NCBI GenBank assembly: GCA_035498405.1
Contig: DATKAE010000089.1
Location: 1 to 64,000, forward strand
From: DATBFU01 sp035498405
GTDB lineage: Bacteria; Acidobacteriota; Thermoanaerobaculia; UBA5066; Gp7-AA6
Direction of reading: 5' to 3'
DNA: 64,000 nucleotides
Below the pieces are notes generated by a model, which was given only the letters and a program-made list of their open reading frames with translations, was not told where the DNA came from and made no database searches. Both the position numbers and the translations under genes were made by a program. Below are positions 1 through 7,057 of the stretch, piece after piece (position 1 is the stretch's first letter; the number at the start of each line of letters is the position of its first letter).

Positions 1-138
1 CACGGCGCCGGTCTCCCTGAGCGCCGCACGGGGCTCCGGTTCGAAGCGGTAGAGATTGGCCGGGTTCTTCCGGCAGCCGGCGAGGAGCAGGGTGGTTGCG
101 GCCGCCGCCGCGGCGGTCTCCACGAGTCGCGTCTTCAC
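1..138 (-). CDS. Partial lipoprotein, function unknown
   Basis: Only the first 46 codons lie in the window; the gene runs off the left edge. It starts with GTG at 138, overlapping the TGA of the upstream TonB receptor gene in a GTGA junction, so the two are probably translationally coupled. The N-terminus has a short basic segment, an Ala/Leu hydrophobic core and a lipobox (LLLAGC), so the product should be a lipid-anchored envelope protein. The mature part begins CRKNPANLYRFEPEP and is not recognised. Its position behind a TonB-dependent receptor suggests a role in uptake or periplasmic handling of the same substrate, which is an inference. Confidence 0.7.
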   Translation of the reverse strand, partial: MKTRLVETAAAAAATTLLLAGCRKNPANLYRFEPEPRAALRETGAV

Positions 139-2543
139 AGCTTCACCCCCAGGAGCCCCAGGAACGCCCGGGGCGGTCCCGGCGCGATGCGGGCCCTCGA
201 ATAGTCGGCTCCGGCATCGAAGTACTTCCGGTCGAGAACGTTGTTGACGTTGAGCTGGGCGCTGAGATCGGTGCGTCCGATTTTGAACGAGTACCCGGCC
301 ATCAGGTCGAGCGTGGCGTAGCCCGGAAGCTGATAGTCGTTGGCGAGGTCTCCCTGCCGCTGGCTCCGCGCGGTGAGCCCGCCGCCGACGGTCAGTCCGG
401 CCAGGGAGCCGGAGGACCACGCGTACGTCGTCCAGAGCTTGCCGCCGTTGCGGGGCGCGTTCGGCATCTGGTTGCCGGCGGTCCCCAGGAAGCTGTCGTC
501 GAGGACCTCCGTCCAGGTGTAGGCGTAGTTCGCGACGATCTCCCAGCCGGGCGCCGGGCTGCCCCGGACGTCGAGCTCGACGCCCTTGCTTCGGGCCCGG
601 CCGATCGCGAGCCCGTGCACGGGATCGTCGGGAGGATAGAAGGGATCGGGGGCCTCGATGTTCTCCTTGGTGAGCTCGTAGACGGCGAGGCTTCCGGCCA
701 GGCGCCCTCCGGCGGTCTCGGCCTTGATGCCCGCCTCCCACTGAACGGCCGTCTCGGGGGGCAGGGGATTTCCTTGCCGGTCGATCTGCCCGAGATTCGC
801 GGCGCCGAAGTTCTCGCTGTAGCTTCCATAGACGGAGAAGAAACCTGTCGGGTTCCAGAGGAGGCCGATCCGCGGGCTCAGCTTGTCGTCGTGATTGGGG
901 ATGTCCGAGTAACTCGTGCGAGCCGTCGCGTTGTCATATCGGAGACCCAGCAGGACGAAGACGTTGCCTGGAATCCGGACCTGGTCCTGGGCGTAGAGGC
1001 CCCACCAGTTCTCCGTAGAGGTCGAGGTTTCCGGCGGGTAGAAGATGTCGGGGAAGTCCGAGATCGGTCCGAGTGTCACGCCATGCACCGGGTCGAACGG
1101 GTCGATGTCGCCCAGCGCGGAGCCGCTGATGCCGCAGCAGGTCGTGTTCCAGTGGTTGGTGCGGCCGTCCAGGCCGAAGAGCAGGGTGTGTTGGAGCGAG
1201 CCGGTGGAGAATCGTCCCGTCAGGTCGACTTCGCCCGCGAATGTCGAGTTGTCTCCGACCTCGCTGAGTCCCACGAGGCTGCCCTCGATCGTGCGCGGAA
1301 CGATCCCGGCGACGATGGATTCGTCCGTGACGTAGTCTCCGTAGGAGCCGCCATCCTCTTCGTGCGCCGTCTGGCCGCTGACGCGCGCGTTGAGCGTCCA
1401 GTGCGGGTCGAGAACCTGCGTCAGGGCCAGGGTGTAGAGGCTCTGATGCGCGTCGAGGTAGTCGGTCTGCTCACCGAGATTGCGCGAGATCGGGATGTCC
1501 AGGGGGCGATTTCCGAACGCGACGAGCCCGATGTTGTCCGTCGTCGCCTGGTTGTTGAAGTAGTCGAACTCGAAGGACAGGGTGGTCTGCGGCCCGGGCG
1601 TCCATTGGATCATCGGCGCGACGAGCCAACGCTCGTTTCCCACGAACTGCCGGAACGAATCCCCGTTCTCGTAGGCCACGTCGAGCCGGTAGGCGAGCTT
1701 GCGGTCGGCCGTGAGCGGACCGGTGGCGTCGACTGTGGTGCGGAGCATGTTCCAGGAGCCGATCTGCTGGTCCACGGAGTAGGCCGGAATCGCGAGGGGT
1801 TTCTTCGTCACGTAGTTGACCATCCCCCCGGGCTCGATCCGACCGTAGAGGATCGACGCGGGGCCCTTCAACACCTCGACCTGCTCGATGTTCGCGAGGT
1901 CCCGCATGCCGATCGCGCCCGTGTCGATCCGGATGCCGTCCTGATAGACCGCCTCACTCGTGTTGAACCCGCGTAACACGAAGTCATCCGCGTTCGCGCC
2001 GAGAAAGAAGCGAGACGTCCGGTAGACGCCGCTCACGTTCGTGACCGCCTGGTCGAGACGCGTGCTCTGCTGGTCCCGGAGGACCTGTTGCGGGACGACC
2101 TGGATCGAAGCGGGCGTGTCGATCAAGGGCGTTTCCGTTTTCGTCGCGGTCGTCGCATTCGGTACGGTGTACGAGGGCTTTGCGACGACCTCGACCTTTT
2201 CCTCCCGGCCACCGACAGCGAGGACCACGTCGATTCGAAGAACCTGCCCGGCTTTCAGCACGACCGCGTCCCTGACACTCGTCTGGAAGCCGGAGCGCGA
2301 GAACGAGAGACGGTAGGAACCCTCCGGAAGCGAGACGATCTCGAAGCGGCCGGCGGTGTCGGTGATTGCGGTGCGACGGCCTGTGGACGAAGCGGTCACT
2401 TCGACAGTACAAGCCGGAAGCGGCTCGCCCTGCTGATCGGTGACGACGCCTTGAATGCGTCCGGGGGCCTGTGCCGCCGTTTCGACTCTCAGCCACGCGA
2501 CGGCCGAGAGCACGGCGACGGCGAGGCGTCCGAGCTTGGACAT
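135..2543 (-). CDS. TonB-dependent siderophore-type receptor
   Basis: This 802-residue outer-membrane receptor would import a ferric siderophore or similar chelate using TonB energy. The start at 2543 gives a signal peptide ending near ETAAQA. Residues of about 27-110 form a carboxypeptidase-regulatory-like domain (GRIQGVVTDQQGEPLP, then an ITDTAGRFEI strand), typical of Bacteroidetes and Acidobacteria receptors. A plug domain follows (TPASIQVVPQQVLRDQ, EVLKGPASILYGRIEPGG), then the 22-strand barrel to the C-terminus. EVLKGPASILYG is characteristic of siderophore receptors rather than SusC proteins. The end (GLLGVKL) lacks the usual terminal Phe. It sits between a Cys-rich secreted protein upstream and a lipoprotein downstream in one operon. 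The substrate cannot be read from the sequence. Confidence 0.93.
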   Translation of the reverse strand: MSKLGRLAVAVLSAVAWLRVETAAQAPGRIQGVVTDQQGEPLPACTVEVTASSTGRRTAITDTAGRFEIVSLPEGSYRLSFSRSGFQTSVRDAVVLKAGQVLRIDVVLAVGGREEKVEVVAKPSYTVPNATTATKTETPLIDTPASIQVVPQQVLRDQQSTRLDQAVTNVSGVYRTSRFFLGANADDFVLRGFNTSEAVYQDGIRIDTGAIGMRDLANIEQVEVLKGPASILYGRIEPGGMVNYVTKKPLAIPAYSVDQQIGSWNMLRTTVDATGPLTADRKLAYRLDVAYENGDSFRQFVGNERWLVAPMIQWTPGPQTTLSFEFDYFNNQATTDNIGLVAFGNRPLDIPISRNLGEQTDYLDAHQSLYTLALTQVLDPHWTLNARVSGQTAHEEDGGSYGDYVTDESIVAGIVPRTIEGSLVGLSEVGDNSTFAGEVDLTGRFSTGSLQHTLLFGLDGRTNHWNTTCCGISGSALGDIDPFDPVHGVTLGPISDFPDIFYPPETSTSTENWWGLYAQDQVRIPGNVFVLLGLRYDNATARTSYSDIPNHDDKLSPRIGLLWNPTGFFSVYGSYSENFGAANLGQIDRQGNPLPPETAVQWEAGIKAETAGGRLAGSLAVYELTKENIEAPDPFYPPDDPVHGLAIGRARSKGVELDVRGSPAPGWEIVANYAYTWTEVLDDSFLGTAGNQMPNAPRNGGKLWTTYAWSSGSLAGLTVGGGLTARSQRQGDLANDYQLPGYATLDLMAGYSFKIGRTDLSAQLNVNNVLDRKYFDAGADYSRARIAPGPPRAFLGLLGVKL

Positions 2544-2602
2544 GACTTCCCTCACGTTCCCGGCGGGTAAAGGGCCCGCCGACCGCGCGGCCGAAGCCGC
2601 GC

Positions 2603-2944
2603 CTAGGAGTTCCGGTCGGAGGCCGGGACGTGGGGAGGGGGAGTCGGAGGCGGATCCGCGAGGCGCTGGGAGGCGGGCAAGATGTCGGGCCAGGTCGCGT
2701 CGAGGAGGCGGGGCTCCACGAGGGCCACGCGGTCGGGCGGGAGAGTCAGGGGCCCTGCCGTGGGAACGGCTGTGATCTCGCCACTGCAGCGCGCAAAGGC
2801 GAGGACGGACGTGCGGCATTCGCAGCGGATACCGAGCTTGACGCAGCAAGACATCGGGGCCGGCGGCGGAGCGAGCAGGTGGAGTGCTCCGGCCGATCCG
2901 GCCAGGAGTTGGACCGACAGGATGAGGACGCCCGTTCGCCGCAC
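2603..2944 (-). CDS. Small Cys-rich secreted protein
   Basis: This 113-residue product begins with a clear signal peptide (MRRTGVLILSVQLLAGSAGA). The mature region has a compact cysteine cluster, SCCVKLGIRCECRT, followed by one more Cys, and then a Pro-rich tail. Four closely spaced cysteines in a secreted protein suggest metal binding or disulphides; I do not recognise a named family. It lies 59 bp upstream of the TonB receptor on the same strand, so it is probably the first gene of that operon and may take part in recognising the same metal or chelate. The coding assignment rests on the signal peptide, position and strand. Confidence 0.6.
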   Translation of the reverse strand: MRRTGVLILSVQLLAGSAGALHLLAPPPAPMSCCVKLGIRCECRTSVLAFARCSGEITAVPTAGPLTLPPDRVALVEPRLLDATWPDILPASQRLADPPPTPPPHVPASDRNS

Positions 2945-3298
2945 GTGGGAATGCTAGCAGACCGATCACGGGTCGTGCGGCATCGAAGTGATGGCGGCCC
3001 AGAGCCACGGCGCCGAGGGCGCAGCTCGTACTCGGGTGTCGGGTCTGGCACATCGAGCTTCGGGATGCGAGGCAGGCGAGTGCCGTCCCACATCGGGCAT
3101 GCGACTGGCGAAATCCGCGAGGTGAGAACGTACAAGACGAAGATTCGTTCTCGGCCGGGAGCTAGACGTGGTCAGGAGGGGGGAGTTCAACAAACAGTTC
3201 AAACGGGGGTCAAAGGACGCTCTTGAACGCTTCGGGACGATTGAGCACGCTTCGCAAGCGATTGATACGCAAGCATCGCGAAGAATCCCGGAGCGACG
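2945..3298. other. Non-coding stretch upstream of uptake operon
   Basis: About 350 bases between the start of the Cys-rich protein gene and a tRNA-Gly fragment. Open frames here have no recognisable protein character. The minus-strand promoter of the TonB receptor operon should lie close to 2945-3050, but no convincing -35/-10 pair was found. Confidence 0.4.
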
Positions 3299-3350
3299 GA
3301 TCACCTTGCCAAGGTGGATGTCGCGGGTTCGACCCCCGTTCCCCGCTCCA
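3299..3350 (+). pseudogene. tRNA-Gly(GCC) 3' fragment
   Basis: The sequence from about 3299 to 3350 matches the 3' two thirds of a bacterial tRNA-Gly: an anticodon stem TCACC/GGTGG around loop TTGCCAA with anticodon GCC at 3308-3310, a T-arm with TTCGACC, a 3' acceptor strand TCCCCGC and an encoded TCCA end. The matching 5' acceptor strand (GCGGGGA) and a D-arm are missing upstream; the sequence diverges just before the anticodon stem. It is therefore a fragment, not a working tRNA. Such fragments typically remain where an element integrated into a tRNA gene. A perfect terminator follows at 3375-3398. Confidence 0.75.
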
Positions 3351-3374
3351 AGCCTTTTACGGCTGACTGCCACT

Positions 3375-3398
3375 AAGCGCCCGAGAAATCGGGCGCTT
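3375..3398 (+). terminator. Rho-independent terminator after tRNA fragment
   Basis: Arms AAGCGCCCGA and TCGGGCGCTT pair perfectly over 10 bp around a GAAA tetraloop and are followed by a pyrimidine-rich run (CTCCTCTTTC). This is a common tRNA terminator form and is in the correct orientation and distance for the tRNA-Gly fragment. Confidence 0.75.
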
Positions 3399-3668
3399 CT
3401 CCTCTTTCGGCTGTGCGGTCGCAGGAGCCTACGAGGCAGGTAGCGGCGGACGGTTCGCTGACAATGACGCTGACAGCTACGAAAGCCCGGAGGCCGTAAC
3501 GAGAAGGAACTTGGCGGGGTGGTTAGAACGTTTTCCCTTCTCGGCGAAATAACTCGACGTGCTTAATGCAATCGAGCGTGAAGTGATCGCACAGGCAGGG
3601 GCCGAGACCGAAGTCGCGCGGATTATCGAGGCGATCAATTAGACCGGTCGAGCTGGCTTGATGGGTTA
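3399..3668. other. Gene-free region next to tRNA scar
   Basis: No gene is supported in these 270 bases. The 13-mer CGGTTCGCTGACA at 3451-3463 recurs at 5927-5939, close to the second tRNA-like fragment. The region may be decayed mobile DNA, but nothing identifiable as an integrase survives. Confidence 0.35.
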
Positions 3669-5663
3669 TCACCGGGGACCGACGTGACGCGGCGGGCCGC
3701 GGCGCTTGCCGCGCATGACAGGCGCCCGAGGCTCCAATTCGTCGGTGAAGACGAAAACGCCCGCGCCGTTGGTGGCGGCATACAGTGCCCCGTCTGGACC
3801 GGGCGCACGGATAAGGGCGTTCACCCCGGGTCTCGTCAGGCCGACATTCATCGGCGTCCAGCTCGCACCCCCGTCTGTGCTCACGAAGACTCCGCCGTTG
3901 GTCCCCGCGTAGAACGTCGATGGCGAATCCGGATCGAAGAGAAGCGCGAAGATCCCCGTGGCCGTCAGGCCGTTGGTCACCTGCGTTCCAAAGGTCATGC
4001 CGCCGTCGGTCGACTTGAAGAGGCCGGCGTCCGTACCCGCATACACATTCGAACGGGAGACCGGATCCTCGGCGACCGCAAAGACGCGCCGGGAAGCCAG
4101 CGCGCCGTTCGTGAGCAAATGCAACCCGCCTTGTCCACCGACCCTGGTCCCCCAGATTCCAGCGTCGGTACCGATGATGAGCGGAGAAGACGACGAGGGG
4201 GGATTGACCACGGCGGCATTGAAAACGGGAGGGAAGGTACCGGTATCCCCGACGTAATAGTGGGGCCACGTCAATCCACCATCAGCGCTCGTTGCGATTG
4301 CGCCGTTCTGCTGGTTGAGAGAGGGGCTCACTCCGCCTACGGCGTAGACGGTCGAGGGTGAATTGGGGTCGATCGCGTACGCGTAGGGAATGGGAGCGGG
4401 CGGAGCGCCTGGCGTCCAGGTGATCCCGCCGTCGGTGCTCAGGAAGCCTCCGCCATCCGTGCCCGCGAGAATCGCCGAGGACGCCGGGACAGCCAGAAGC
4501 GACCAGACGCTTACATCGGGCAGCGTATTGGTGGCGAGTGTCCAGCTTCTGCCGCCGTCCACGCTCTTGAACATGCCGGTTTGCCCGCCCACATAGATCG
4601 TCGAGGGTGTGGTGGGATCGACGGCGAGAGCGTAGGCGACGAGCGGTGTGAAGCCGGAATTCGCTGACGCGCTGGTGACTCCGCCGTCGGCGCTCTTGAA
4701 GAGGCCGATCTGCGTCCCCACGTAGAGAGTCGACGGGGTGACCGGGTCGATGGCCAGGGCCCAGACGATCTGCAGTGGCAGGCCCGCCGTCGCTCTCTGC
4801 CAGTTCGCGCCGCCGTTGACGCTCTTCAAGACCTGGCCGCCGGTGCCGCCGTAGACGGTCGATGGCGTCACCGGGTCGATCGCCAGCGCGAAGAAATTGG
4901 ACGGTTGACCTCCGACGGCCGTCCAGCCCGCCGCGCCGTCGGTGCTCTTGAAGAGTCCGGCACTCGTACCGGCGTAGATCGTCGAGGACGTCTTCGGGTC
5001 GATCGCGAGGGAATGAATGAGCGTGGGAGTCAGGCCGTTCGTCGCCGCCGTCCAGCTCGCGGCCGCGTCGGTCGATCGAAAGACACCGGCGTTCGCCGTA
5101 CCCGCGTAAATCGTCGACGGCGATTTGTGGTCGACCGCCAAAGCATTGACAGGCTGCGCGCCGAGGCCGCTGATCGCAGCCGTCCAACTCGCCGCGCCAT
5201 CGGTGCTCTTGAAGACGCCGCCGCCGGTGGCAGCGTAAACCGTCGCCGAGGTCTGTGGATCGACCGCCAGGGAGGTGACGAATCTTGCCGTCAGACCCGT
5301 GTTCATCTGAGTCCAGGTCGTGCCGCCGTCGTTACTCTTGAAGACTCCCCGATTCGTACCGGCATAGACGGTCGATGTCTGGATCGGATCGATCGCCAGC
5401 GTGAAGACATCGCGCCCAGCGATGCCGGAGAAAGCCCAACTCGCCCCGACATCGACGCTCTTGAAGACGCCGCCGGAGACGCCCGCATAAATCGTCGAGG
5501 GGATTCGGGGATCGACCACCAGAGCCCGCACGGTGCCGCCTTCCGGGCTGACACTGACCCAGTGGCCGACGCCAGACTGCGCAAGCCCCGCACCGGGCAA
5601 AGCTCCCAGGGCCGCGGTCGCGGCCAGGATCCGGATGGCTGAGAAACGCGACACGGGAGTCAC
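3669..5663 (-). CDS. Secreted BNR/sialidase-like repeat beta-propeller protein
   Basis: The product is about 664 residues from the GTG at 5663, chosen because it gives a signal peptide (hydrophobic stretch ending GAGLAQS). The rest is a run of about twelve repeats of roughly 45 residues with the pattern (A/V)(I/V)DPxxPSTxYAGTxxGxFKSxDGGxxW. These are the Asp-box blades seen in BNR/VPS10-like and exo-alpha-sialidase-like propellers. Catalytic sialidase residues are not evident, so it is more likely a binding or scaffold protein on the surface or in the medium. It ends with a short Arg-rich tail. The reading frame continues upstream of 5663 into what looks like the end of a second repeat protein, so longer start choices are doubtful. 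Confidence 0.85.
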   Translation of the reverse strand: MTPVSRFSAIRILAATAALGALPGAGLAQSGVGHWVSVSPEGGTVRALVVDPRIPSTIYAGVSGGVFKSVDVGASWAFSGIAGRDVFTLAIDPIQTSTVYAGTNRGVFKSNDGGTTWTQMNTGLTARFVTSLAVDPQTSATVYAATGGGVFKSTDGAASWTAAISGLGAQPVNALAVDHKSPSTIYAGTANAGVFRSTDAAASWTAATNGLTPTLIHSLAIDPKTSSTIYAGTSAGLFKSTDGAAGWTAVGGQPSNFFALAIDPVTPSTVYGGTGGQVLKSVNGGANWQRATAGLPLQIVWALAIDPVTPSTLYVGTQIGLFKSADGGVTSASANSGFTPLVAYALAVDPTTPSTIYVGGQTGMFKSVDGGRSWTLATNTLPDVSVWSLLAVPASSAILAGTDGGGFLSTDGGITWTPGAPPAPIPYAYAIDPNSPSTVYAVGGVSPSLNQQNGAIATSADGGLTWPHYYVGDTGTFPPVFNAAVVNPPSSSSPLIIGTDAGIWGTRVGGQGGLHLLTNGALASRRVFAVAEDPVSRSNVYAGTDAGLFKSTDGGMTFGTQVTNGLTATGIFALLFDPDSPSTFYAGTNGGVFVSTDGGASWTPMNVGLTRPGVNALIRAPGPDGALYAATNGAGVFVFTDELEPRAPVMRGKRRGPPRHVGPR

Positions 5664-5995
5664 CCTACGGTTGCGGCATTCTACACTTGCTGCGGCGCCA
5701 ACGACTCGGACCGGCGCGCGCGGAGGCGGGAAGGTCATGGGGAGCGCGAAGACGCTTCCGCCCGTGGTCCCGGCGTAGAGGACCCGGAGAACCTGTTGGC
5801 TGGTCTCGATCCTGCCAGCGCTCGGATACGGGTGCTCCGAGCACGTACCAGGCATCGGCGCCGTCGCGCTTGTCGTCCTGCGCAAGCGCACGAGCCCATG
5901 AGCGGGCGACCGAGTGCCGCGCGAAGCGGTTCGCTGACAAAGAGGTTGCGGACGATGACAAAGCGGCGAAACTGCTCAGGATTCCGAAGAACTGA
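5664..5995. pseudogene. Remnants: repeat-protein tail and possible integrase tail
   Basis: Two pieces look like gene debris. On the minus strand, about 5735-5800 encodes VLYAGTTGGSVFALPMTF, which resembles the last blade of a repeat protein like its neighbour, but there is no upstream body. On the plus strand, about 5905-5995 encodes a charged tail (AKRFADKEVADDDKAAKLL) ending in a stop just before a tRNA-like fragment, as the end of a tyrosine integrase gene would. The integrase reading is weak because no catalytic residues remain. Confidence 0.3.
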
Positions 5996-6001
5996 CGCCT
6001 C

Positions 6002-6023
6002 TTCGACCCCCGTTTCCCGCTCC
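6002..6023 (+). repeat. Second tRNA-Gly T-arm/acceptor fragment (att-like)
   Basis: These 22 bases match 3328-3349 of the tRNA-Gly fragment with one difference and cover the T-loop, the 3' half of the T-stem and the acceptor strand up to CTCC. The two copies are direct repeats 2.67 kb apart that bracket the repeat-protein gene, as attL/attR remnants of an element integrated at a tRNA-Gly gene would. Length and identity are far above what chance would give in this position, but no integrase is present. Confidence 0.5.
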
Positions 6024-6072
6024 CAGCGAGAAGTACTCTCGGAGAGGGGCAGCAAATCGTGGCCGCTTACGG

Positions 6073-6912
6073 TTACTCCCGCAGCGCCCGGACGGGATCG
6101 GTCCGCACGGCGCGCCAGGTGGGCAGGAAGCAGGCCGCCAGTGACGCAATCGTCATGACCGCGAGTGCGGACCCGAACGCCGATGGGTCGCGTGGGCTCA
6201 CCTTGTAGAGCAGGTTCCCGATCAGCCGGGTCAGTCCGAGCGCCGCCGCTCCACCCAGGACGACGCCGCCCGCCGTCAAGGCGAGGCCGTGCGACATCAC
6301 GAGCCGCACGAGATCGGATACGCTCGCGCCGAGCGCCATCCGGAGCCCCAGCTCGTGCTTGCTCTGCGACACCGCGCAGGACATCACGCCGTACAGGCCG
6401 ATGCCGGACAGCAGGAGGGCAAGTCCCCCGAACACGCTGAGGAGCGTCACCGCCACCCGCTGGGTCGACGTCGAGCGGTCGACCTGCTCGCGCATCGTGA
6501 TGACCTCCGACGGCGCCAGGTTGGGGTCGAGCGCGTGGACTTCCCGCACGAGCTCCGACGCCAGCGAGGACGGGGTGAGCGACGTTCTCACGTAGAGGCT
6601 CGCCCAGCCCGAGAAGTTCTGGCGCAAGGGCACGTAGAAGAAGGGCTTCGGTTGCTCCTGGAACGATTGGTATTTCGACTCCCGGGCGACGCCGACCACC
6701 TGCGTCCACCGGCCCTTGACCTGCAGTTCGTGGCCGACCGGGTCCCTCCCGGGCCAGTACTTCGCTGCCATGGTCTCGTTCACGACGGCCACGAGCGCGG
6801 CGTTCTCGTCGTCTGCGGAGGTGAACTCACGGCCGGACACGAGCGGGATTCCCAGGGTCTTCAGATATCCGGGGCTCACCTCGTTGTACTCCGCCGCGAG
6901 CTGTTCGTCGGG
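6073..6912 (-). pseudogene. 5'-truncated ADOP/MacB-type ABC permease
   Basis: The frame encodes the C-terminal third to half of a FtsX/MacB-like permease: the end of a periplasmic core domain (SPGYLKTLGIPLVSGREF, VVNETMAAKYWPGRDPVG), then three membrane segments, and the typical end PTWRAVRTDPVRALRE. Homology continues upstream of the first possible start (codons PDEQLAAEYNEV), but an in-frame TAG at 6913-6915 ends it. The N-terminal membrane helix and most of the core domain are absent. This is a decayed fragment of the acidobacterial-type duplicated permease family, and its partner ATPase is not nearby. Translation from the GTG at 6879 could in principle give a 268-residue stump. Confidence 0.8.
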
Positions 6913-6922
6913 CTACCTACAT

Positions 6923-6948
6923 GGTCGGCGCCCCGTCAAGCGCCGACC
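6923..6948. repeat. Inverted repeat at permease truncation point
   Basis: Arms GGTCGGCG and CGCCGACC pair perfectly over 8 bp around a 10-base loop. The repeat lies only 8 bases from the stop codon that ends the permease homology and upstream of the large kinase gene, so it may mark a recombination or insertion boundary. Confidence 0.45.
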
Positions 6949-7057
6949 CTGTCGAGGTAAAGGCGGCCAGACTCCCTTTCACGCCCTGGCGGCCTCGTCG
7001 GCCCGCTGGGTACGGCACCGCGGCGGTCGCGGGATAGAGTTGTTCCGAGGCCATCCG

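Noticed and set aside
96..1976. Long plus-strand open frame of 626 codons
   Set aside because: It is antisense to the TonB receptor gene, is rich in Arg, Val and Gly as expected of a high-GC shadow frame and has no domain.
3299..3350. Functional tRNA-Gly gene
   Set aside because: The 5' acceptor strand and D-arm are missing, so only a fragment is supported.
2966..3373. Minus-strand 135-codon frame
   Set aside because: It reads across the tRNA-Gly fragment (GAGNGGRTRD is a typical artefact of translating a tRNA 3' end).
5664..5891. Extending the repeat protein to a start at 5891
   Set aside because: The extension would put the signal peptide internally; the GTG at 5663 gives a proper secretion signal.
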